A stretch of 13,041 bases of DNA from Alphaproteobacteria bacterium (GTDB lineage Bacteria > Pseudomonadota > Alphaproteobacteria > Rhizobiales > Devosiaceae). Shown piece after piece: positions 8,154-13,041 of the stretch. The stretch's first letter is position 1. Every line of letters begins with the position of its first letter. A program made the position numbers and the translations under genes. Location of the stretch: the NCBI GenBank assembly GCA_024279575.1, contig JAJRRJ010000227.1, forward strand, positions 1-13,041. The letters run 5' to 3'. The notes beneath the pieces are model-generated. The model was not told the origin of the DNA, did not search any database, and saw only the letters and a list, made by a program, of their open reading frames with translations.

Positions 8154-8184
8154 CTCCTGTTGATGGTCAAATTCGTCTAGGAGA
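8154..8184 (+). promoter_or_regulatory. degP: degP ribosome binding site with a possible masking hairpin
   Basis: AGGAGA at 8179-8184 is a strong Shine-Dalgarno nine bases before ATG 8194 and fixes the degP start. CTCCT at 8154-8158 can pair with AGGAG at 8179-8183, and a small inner hairpin (TTGA-TGG-TCAA, 8160-8170) lies between them. This could mask the site at low temperature, but the five-pair stem is short and I see no classic ROSE motif. Confidence 0.4.
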
Positions 8185-8193
8185 ATATCAAAG

Positions 8194-9675
8194 ATGCAAA
8201 CCCCCAAGCTTTTATCCCCCAGGAAATGGCTCACTGCCACTTCTCTGGTCGCTCTTTTGGCCCTGTCTGGAACTGGCATACTTATGTCTGTTCAGCAATC
8301 TTCAGCCCAGATTTCGGTTGCGGTCGGTGCGCCGGCCAGTTTTGCTGACCTGGTTGAAGCGGTAAAACCTGCGGTTGTCTCCATCTCTGTTGAGGGCAGT
8401 CAGCAGGTGCGCCGACTTGGTAACGAAAATTTTGATTTTCAGTTCCCCGATTTACCCCCCGACCACCCTTTGCGCCGTTTCTTTGATCAGTTTGAACGCG
8501 GCAACGGCCCTCAGGGTGGTCAACCGCGTACGCGCCGCTTTCAAGCCGCTGGTTCCGGGTTTATAATTTCAGCTGACGGGTTGGTGGTCACCAACAACCA
8601 TGTTGTGGAAAATGCTGACAATATCAATATCATTGATGATGAGGGTAACGAGCATGTGGCCACTTTGATCGGAACCGATCGGCGCACGGATCTGGCATTG
8701 CTGCGCATTGAAGATGCCAGCGATTTACCCTTTGTCGAATTTGCTGAAACCGAAAGCCGTGTCGGAGACTGGGTTGTTGCGGTTGGCAATCCATTTGGAT
8801 TGGGCGGCACCGTGACCGCCGGTATTGTTTCTGCTCGCGGACGCGACATTTCCTCAAATTCCTATGGCGATTTCATCCAGATTGACGCAGCAATCAACGG
8901 GGGCAACTCCGGTGGTCCCACGTTTAATCTCGCCGGTCAGGTTGTTGGTGTGAACACAGCCATATTTTCCCCAAATGGGGGCAATGTAGGCATCGCCTTT
9001 GCCATTCCCGCATCCACAGTCAAGCAGGTTATCACTGATCTGATGGATGATGGTCTGGTGTCCCGTGGTTTCCTTGGTGTGGGCATTCAGGACGTCTCAA
9101 AAGACATAGCGGACTCAGTTGGTCTAAATCGGGCACGCGGTGCAATGGTAACAGCGCCAACCCCTGATGGTCCTGCAGGTAAAGCGGGCATTGTTGCCGG
9201 GGATATTATTCTCAAGGTAAATGGAGAATTGATTGACGACACCCTTGATCTGATCCGCACCGTTGCAAAACTCTCCCCCGAAACTTCCGTTGAAGTTATT
9301 GTTTGGCGCGGGGGCGAAGAAATTGCCTATCAGATTGTTCTGGTTGAGCGGGTTGAAGAAGAAAATCGCCCTGACCCGGTGCAGATTGAAGAACAACCCG
9401 AGCCGGAATTGCCCGCCCCCACAAGCGTTGGATTGACTTTGATTGAAAATGAAAGTGGTGCAGGACTTTTAGTTGAAGCGGTTGAAGAAAACTCCTCAGC
9501 TGCAGAGAAAAACTTCGCCGCTGGAGATGTTATTTTAGAGGCCGACGGTATTGCGCTTTCCTCCTCAGAACAGTTTGAGGACATCGTAAGTTCAGTTCGT
9601 GAGTCGGGGCGCTCAACCCTGCTTATCAAAGCTTCAAGGGGCGACCAGATTCGCTTCTTGGGTTTGCCATTGTAA
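8194..9675 (+). CDS. degP: Periplasmic serine protease/chaperone, DegP/HtrA (Do) family
   Basis: DegP-type proteases degrade or refold damaged periplasmic proteins. The 493-residue product has a signal peptide (hydrophobic core about 13-31, cleavage probably near 38). A trypsin-like domain carries the catalytic triad His136 (VTNNHVVENAD), Asp166 (DRRTDLALL) and Ser239 (NGGNSGGPTFN). The segment at about 76-118, rich in Phe, Pro, Gly and Arg, matches the flexible LA loop of DegP. Two PDZ domains follow, at about 288-385 and 410-490, joined by an acidic, proline-rich linker near 386-410. Two PDZ domains fit DegP/DegQ rather than the single-PDZ DegS. It ends in a strong terminator, and the upstream spacer has possible regulatory repeats, so it is probably its own transcription unit. 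The neighbouring two-component system is a plausible regulator. Confidence 0.95.
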   Translation: MQTPKLLSPRKWLTATSLVALLALSGTGILMSVQQSSAQISVAVGAPASFADLVEAVKPAVVSISVEGSQQVRRLGNENFDFQFPDLPPDHPLRRFFDQFERGNGPQGGQPRTRRFQAAGSGFIISADGLVVTNNHVVENADNINIIDDEGNEHVATLIGTDRRTDLALLRIEDASDLPFVEFAETESRVGDWVVAVGNPFGLGGTVTAGIVSARGRDISSNSYGDFIQIDAAINGGNSGGPTFNLAGQVVGVNTAIFSPNGGNVGIAFAIPASTVKQVITDLMDDGLVSRGFLGVGIQDVSKDIADSVGLNRARGAMVTAPTPDGPAGKAGIVAGDIILKVNGELIDDTLDLIRTVAKLSPETSVEVIVWRGGEEIAYQIVLVERVEEENRPDPVQIEEQPEPELPAPTSVGLTLIENESGAGLLVEAVEENSSAAEKNFAAGDVILEADGIALSSSEQFEDIVSSVRESGRSTLLIKASRGDQIRFLGLPL

Positions 9676-9686
9676 ATCCCCCCCTG

Positions 9687-9712
9687 GGGTCCCGGCCACG
9701 TTGCCGGGGCCC
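9687..9712 (+). terminator. Rho-independent terminator after degP
   Basis: A 10-pair GC-rich stem (9687-9696 with 9703-9712, including one T-G wobble) closes a CACGTT loop and is followed by a pyrimidine-rich stretch, TTTCCTGTTCT. It starts 11 bases after the degP stop. The T-run is interrupted, so termination may be partial, but it separates degP from the two-component genes. Confidence 0.75.
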
Positions 9713-9729
9713 TTTCCTGTTCTCAGTCA

Positions 9730-9758
9730 TTGTCCTGCTTTACAAAAATGCCTATGGT
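9730..9758 (+). promoter_or_regulatory. Candidate housekeeping promoter for the two-component genes
   Basis: TTGTCC at 9730-9735 and TATGGT at 9753-9758 have 17-base spacing, the ideal for sigma-70-type promoters. The predicted start of transcription would fall around 9764-9766, right at the ATG of the response regulator. No Shine-Dalgarno precedes that ATG, which fits a leaderless transcript. Only sequence match supports this. Confidence 0.45.
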
Positions 9759-9765
9759 TTGAGTT

Positions 9766-10437
9766 ATGAAAATACTTCTCGTTGAAGACGATTCTGAAGC
9801 CGCCACATATCTGGTGCAGGCGCTGGACGAAGCAGGCCATGTTACCCATCACGCCCAGGATGGTGAAACGGGATATGCCATGGCCTCAAACATGGAATAT
9901 GATGTTCTCATCATTGACCGAATGCTCCCGCGGCGTGATGGCATTTCCATTATTGAAACCCTGCGTGCTGAAGATAACGAAACTCCCGTTCTTATACTTT
10001 CAGCCCTTGGGGAAGTGGAAGATCGCGTTACCGGCCTGCGCTCCGGCGGTGATGATTATCTAACAAAACCCTATGCATTTTCTGAACTTCTGGCGCGTAT
10101 TGAGGTTTTGGCCCGGCGTTCAAATCCTGCCGAGGCTGCGACCAGTTACCAGGTTGGGGATCTTCGTCTGGACAGGTTATCCCGGCTTGTTATGCGCGAT
10201 GATGAAAAGATTCTGCTTCAACCGCGCGAGTATCGGCTTCTGGAATTTCTGATGAAATATTCAGGTCAGGTCGTGACCCGTACCATGCTGCTTGAAAACG
10301 TATGGGACTATCATTTTGACCCCCAAACCAATGTCATTGATGTGCATATGTCACGGCTGCGCGCAAAAATTGACCGTGGTCATAAAAAGCAGTTGTTGCA
10401 AACCATTCGTGGTGCCGGATATATGATTCGTGAATAA
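9766..10437 (+). CDS. OmpR/PhoB-family response regulator
   Basis: The 223-residue product is a two-domain transcriptional regulator. The receiver domain (1-about 115) has the acidic pair Asp8-Asp9, the phosphoacceptor Asp51 (IIDRMLP), the switch Ser79 (LILSAL) and Lys101 (LTKPYAFSEL). A winged-helix DNA-binding domain follows (about 128-223) with LLQPREYRLLEFLMKYSGQV and the usual ending VHMSRLRAKI then LLQTIRGAGYMIRE. All residues needed for phosphorylation are present. The gene overlaps the histidine kinase start by 8 bases, so that kinase is its likely partner. Targets are unknown; the degP-proximal location suggests envelope stress, and from memory a similar pair sits between degP and glnE in rhizobia. 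Confidence 0.94.
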   Translation: MKILLVEDDSEAATYLVQALDEAGHVTHHAQDGETGYAMASNMEYDVLIIDRMLPRRDGISIIETLRAEDNETPVLILSALGEVEDRVTGLRSGGDDYLTKPYAFSELLARIEVLARRSNPAEAATSYQVGDLRLDRLSRLVMRDDEKILLQPREYRLLEFLMKYSGQVVTRTMLLENVWDYHFDPQTNVIDVHMSRLRAKIDRGHKKQLLQTIRGAGYMIRE

Positions 10438-11914
10438 TATTGCTAAACTCTGGCGCACAACCACCGTACGCCTGACGGCCCTTTTTATCCTGATTTTTAT
10501 TGTTTTTTCCTTCGCTTTGCTGGGATATGTGGGTTTTCAATCTTCTATTGAAATTCAGCGGGCGCAGTCCCGTGATGTGGCGTGGGAAATTCGCCAGTTC
10601 CGCAACCTTGATAAACATCGCGGGATGCGGGCACTGGCCATTGCGGTGCAGCGTATTTCCAGCCAACCAGGCCCTGGAATATATTATCTGGGCAATCCGG
10701 CAGGTGAAATGATTGCCGGGAATTTTTTCGCTATCCCCCCAAATGTATTAAGCGCGCCGGGCCAGTATTCATTTCCCTATTCACTTGAGGATGCGTTTGA
10801 TCGGCGGGTTCGCCGCCCGGCTGAAAACCAACAGGAAGAGCATGAAAACTCAAGGCGTGAGGGCCGAAAATCCCAGGCGATTGTTCGCTCTGTTGTGCTT
10901 GATTCGGGGCTGTTGCTGGTGGTGGGGCGCGATATCGTGCAGCGGCGTGACTTTACTCAGATCATAGTGCGAACACTGGCTTTTGGCCTGATTGGGATTG
11001 TATTGTTCTCCGCAATTGCCGGGGTGCTGACAGCGCGCCGGGTATTGCGCCGCATTGACACCATAAACGCCACATCCGCAGTCATCATGTCTGGAAATAT
11101 GAGCGAGCGTGTGCCCGTAACCAAACGCGATGACGAGTTTGATCAGCTTGCCACCGGCCTCAATGAAATGCTTGATCGCATCGAACAGCTCATGCTGGGG
11201 CTTAAGCAGGTCACCGATAATGTGGCCCATGATCTGAAAACCCCGCTGACCCGTTTACGCAACCGGGCAGAGGCGGCTCTGCGTGAAGGCAGCACCGATG
11301 CCGATCATCGTCAGGCCCTTGAAGCTACAATCGCTGAAAGCGATCAGCTGATATCCACCTTCAATGCGCTTCTGCTTATTGCAAGAATTGAAGCAGGTTC
11401 AAGCACTGATGCGTTGAGTGATGTTGATGTATCCCAGAGCGTGGAGGATGTGTGTGAGCTTTATGGTCCGGTGATTGAAGATGCCGGGGGGCAGCTGATA
11501 GTAGATATAGAGCGCGGGATCAATCTTCATGCAAATCATGAATTGCTTTCACAGGCGCTTGTTAATTTGCTTGAAAACACCATAAAGTATGCTCTCAAAG
11601 AGAGTGCTTTCAAAGCAAAGGGGGAAGGCAATGGTGGAAAACAAATCACCAGCGAGCAGATTTTGGTTTCCCTTGGCCGTCAAAACGGCAGGGTGCTTAT
11701 CACGGTTACGGACCATGGCCCCGGTATTCCGGAGAAAGACCGTGCGCGCGTGCTGGAACGGTTTGTGCGACTGGAAAAAAGCCGCACTAAATCAGGCTCC
11801 GGTCTTGGTTTGGCATTGGTCGCAGCTGTGGCAAAATTGCACAAGGGCAGTTTTGAAATTCATAACGCCCATCCCGGCGTCAAGGCGGTCATTTCGCTCC
11901 CGGAAACTAAATAA
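10430..11914 (+). CDS. Membrane sensor histidine kinase, partner of the adjacent response regulator
   Basis: The 494-residue kinase has a membrane helix at about 13-35, a periplasmic sensor of roughly 140 residues, and a second helix at about 179-200. A HAMP domain follows (about 200-252), then the HisKA domain with His267 (VAHDLKTPLTRLRNRAEAAL). The ATPase domain has the N box LVNLLENTIKYA (Asn383), the G1 box DHGPGIP (Asp428) and the G2 box SGSGLGLAL. Oddities are a charged stretch in the sensor rich in Arg, Glu and Gln (about 124-148), and about 20 extra residues between the N box and the next strand (about 389-411). The start is GTG 10430, overlapping the regulator stop by 8 bases; no other start gives the N-terminal helix a sensible position. 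It phosphorylates the upstream regulator by family logic; the signal is unknown. Confidence 0.93.
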   Translation: MNNIAKLWRTTTVRLTALFILIFIVFSFALLGYVGFQSSIEIQRAQSRDVAWEIRQFRNLDKHRGMRALAIAVQRISSQPGPGIYYLGNPAGEMIAGNFFAIPPNVLSAPGQYSFPYSLEDAFDRRVRRPAENQQEEHENSRREGRKSQAIVRSVVLDSGLLLVVGRDIVQRRDFTQIIVRTLAFGLIGIVLFSAIAGVLTARRVLRRIDTINATSAVIMSGNMSERVPVTKRDDEFDQLATGLNEMLDRIEQLMLGLKQVTDNVAHDLKTPLTRLRNRAEAALREGSTDADHRQALEATIAESDQLISTFNALLLIARIEAGSSTDALSDVDVSQSVEDVCELYGPVIEDAGGQLIVDIERGINLHANHELLSQALVNLLENTIKYALKESAFKAKGEGNGGKQITSEQILVSLGRQNGRVLITVTDHGPGIPEKDRARVLERFVRLEKSRTKSGSGLGLALVAAVAKLHKGSFEIHNAHPGVKAVISLPETK

Positions 11915-11941
11915 CCCTGGCAAATCCGGCGCGTTTAGCCA

Positions 11942-13041
11942 ATGATTCACGGATTTTCCCCTTTACCAGAAGTTCCAAAAACGCAGGCATTTAAGGACTG
12001 GACAGCTGTACTATCAATAGAGCAAGTAAACAATCTTGAGCCTGCTTTTCCTGTTCTGCAACCTCTGTTTTGTGCCGCCCCCTACCTTATGGATCTGGCA
12101 CAAAAGCACACCGGGTTTTTGGAAAACGCCCTCAAAAAGGCGCCTGAAGAAACTATTGATGAAATTTTGAGCCGGGTGCGGGTTGCTGGCGAAAATGCGC
12201 ATGAGGAGGCCGACCTTTCAAAAGCCATTCGTTTGGCCAAGGGGCAGGTTGCCCTGATTGTTGCAATCGCTGAAACCGGGCGGGTGTTCTCCCCAAAGCA
12301 AGGGGCAATCGCATTAAGCAACCTGGCTGATACCTGTCTTGGTGCAGCTCTTGAATTCCTTGTTCGTGACGCAACTGTTCGCCAAAAATTCAAACAAAAA
12401 TCCCCCCCTGTTTCTGCTCAAAATTGCGGTTTGTGTGTTTTTGCTTTGGGTAAACACGGGGGAAGAGAACTCAATTATTCCTCCGATATTGATATTGTTG
12501 TTTTTTTTGATTTGGGCACAGATGTGCTTTGTGCGCCCCAGGATGCATCAAAAACCTATTCCAGAATTGTGCAAAAACTCGCCGCACTGATGCAGGAGCG
12601 CACCGAATATGGCTACGTTTTTCGCACGGATTTGCGGCTTCGTCCGGATCCGGGGTCAACTCCGGTGGCCCTGTCTGTGGATGCGGCACTTTCCTATTAT
12701 GAAAGCCGGGGGCAGAACTGGGAGCGTGCCGCGTGGATCAAGGCGCGTGTTGCAACAGGGGATCAAGCTGTCGCTGCGGCGTTTTTAGCGGAATTGGCGC
12801 CGTTCATCTGGCGCAAACATCTCGACTTTGCCACCATTGCCGATATTCAAGCCATGAAACGACAGATCAATATTGCTCAAAATGTCGGAAAGGAACGGCT
12901 GGCGGGCCACAATGTCAAACTGGGGAGGGGAGGCATTCGCGAAATTGAGTTTTTTGCCCAGACTCAACAGTTGATTGCGGGCGGACGTGAGGCAAATCTT
13001 CGGGTTATCCCCACCACTGATGCCCTTGATGAGTTGGCAAA
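11942..13041 (+). CDS. glnE: Glutamine synthetase adenylyltransferase/deadenylase GlnE, N-terminal part (cut by right edge)
   Basis: GlnE adds AMP to glutamine synthetase subunits and removes it, under PII control, to match enzyme activity to nitrogen supply. The 366 visible residues cover the N-terminal nucleotidyltransferase (deadenylylating) half of a protein usually near 950-1000 residues. The metal-binding motif is GKHGGRELNYSSDIDIVVFF at about 170-189, with Asp182 and Asp184. Further signatures are YVFRTDLRLRPDPGS (225-239), GQNWERAAWIKAR (257-269) and NVKLGRGGIREIEFFAQ (324-340). An in-frame TAG at 11936-11938 and no other early start fix ATG 11942, although its ribosome binding site is poor. 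It begins 27 bases after the kinase stop with no terminator between, so it may share that transcript and be translated by coupling. Confidence 0.95.
   Translation, partial: MIHGFSPLPEVPKTQAFKDWTAVLSIEQVNNLEPAFPVLQPLFCAAPYLMDLAQKHTGFLENALKKAPEETIDEILSRVRVAGENAHEEADLSKAIRLAKGQVALIVAIAETGRVFSPKQGAIALSNLADTCLGAALEFLVRDATVRQKFKQKSPPVSAQNCGLCVFALGKHGGRELNYSSDIDIVVFFDLGTDVLCAPQDASKTYSRIVQKLAALMQERTEYGYVFRTDLRLRPDPGSTPVALSVDAALSYYESRGQNWERAAWIKARVATGDQAVAAAFLAELAPFIWRKHLDFATIADIQAMKRQINIAQNVGKERLAGHNVKLGRGGIREIEFFAQTQQLIAGGREANLRVIPTTDALDELA

Noticed and set aside
1..13041. tRNA, rRNA, CRISPR array, transposase, integrase or phage genes
   Set aside because: Reading both strands I found no such sequences; almost all bases belong to recognised genes or short spacers.

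Overview
The window looks like chromosome from an alphaproteobacterium, most likely order Hyphomicrobiales (Rhizobiales). The main reason is gene order: a cytochrome c maturation operon ccmI-ccmE-ccmF-ccmH (cycHJKL in rhizobia), then a periplasmic DegP-type protease, an OmpR-type response regulator with its histidine kinase, and glnE. From memory, a similar order occurs in Sinorhizobium and relatives. Base composition looks moderate rather than strongly GC-rich, which would suit a marine or less GC-rich lineage. I cannot name a genus.

Layout. Positions 1-2945 (minus strand) hold two overlapping genes for a divergent sarcosine-oxidase-like pair: a DAO-family (beta-like) subunit, then an alpha-like subunit that leaves the window at its left edge. 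Each is broken by a frameshift that one extra base would repair, so the pair is either recently decayed or affected by sequence errors. A short divergent spacer (2946-3094) separates them from the plus-strand genes. Positions 3095-7249 are the compact ccmIEFH operon. Positions 7299-8066 encode a TauE/SafE (TSUP) membrane permease. Positions 8194-9675 encode DegP, followed by a good hairpin terminator. Positions 9766-11914 are the two-component pair with an 8-bp overlap, and 11942 to the right edge is the first third of glnE.

How the genes work together. CcmI, CcmE, CcmF and CcmH carry out the late steps of covalent haem attachment to apocytochrome c in the periplasm. DegP handles misfolded periplasmic proteins, and the two-component system beside it is a plausible envelope sensor. 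GlnE modifies glutamine synthetase in response to nitrogen status.

No stretch over 300 bases lacks a gene. I saw no tRNA, rRNA, insertion sequence or CRISPR array. Most of the window is ordinary core genome, and I do not see a convincing undescribed system. The parts most worth checking are the frameshifted oxidoreductase pair, whose sequence is unusual for its family, and some small structures in the spacers before the permease, degP and the response regulator.
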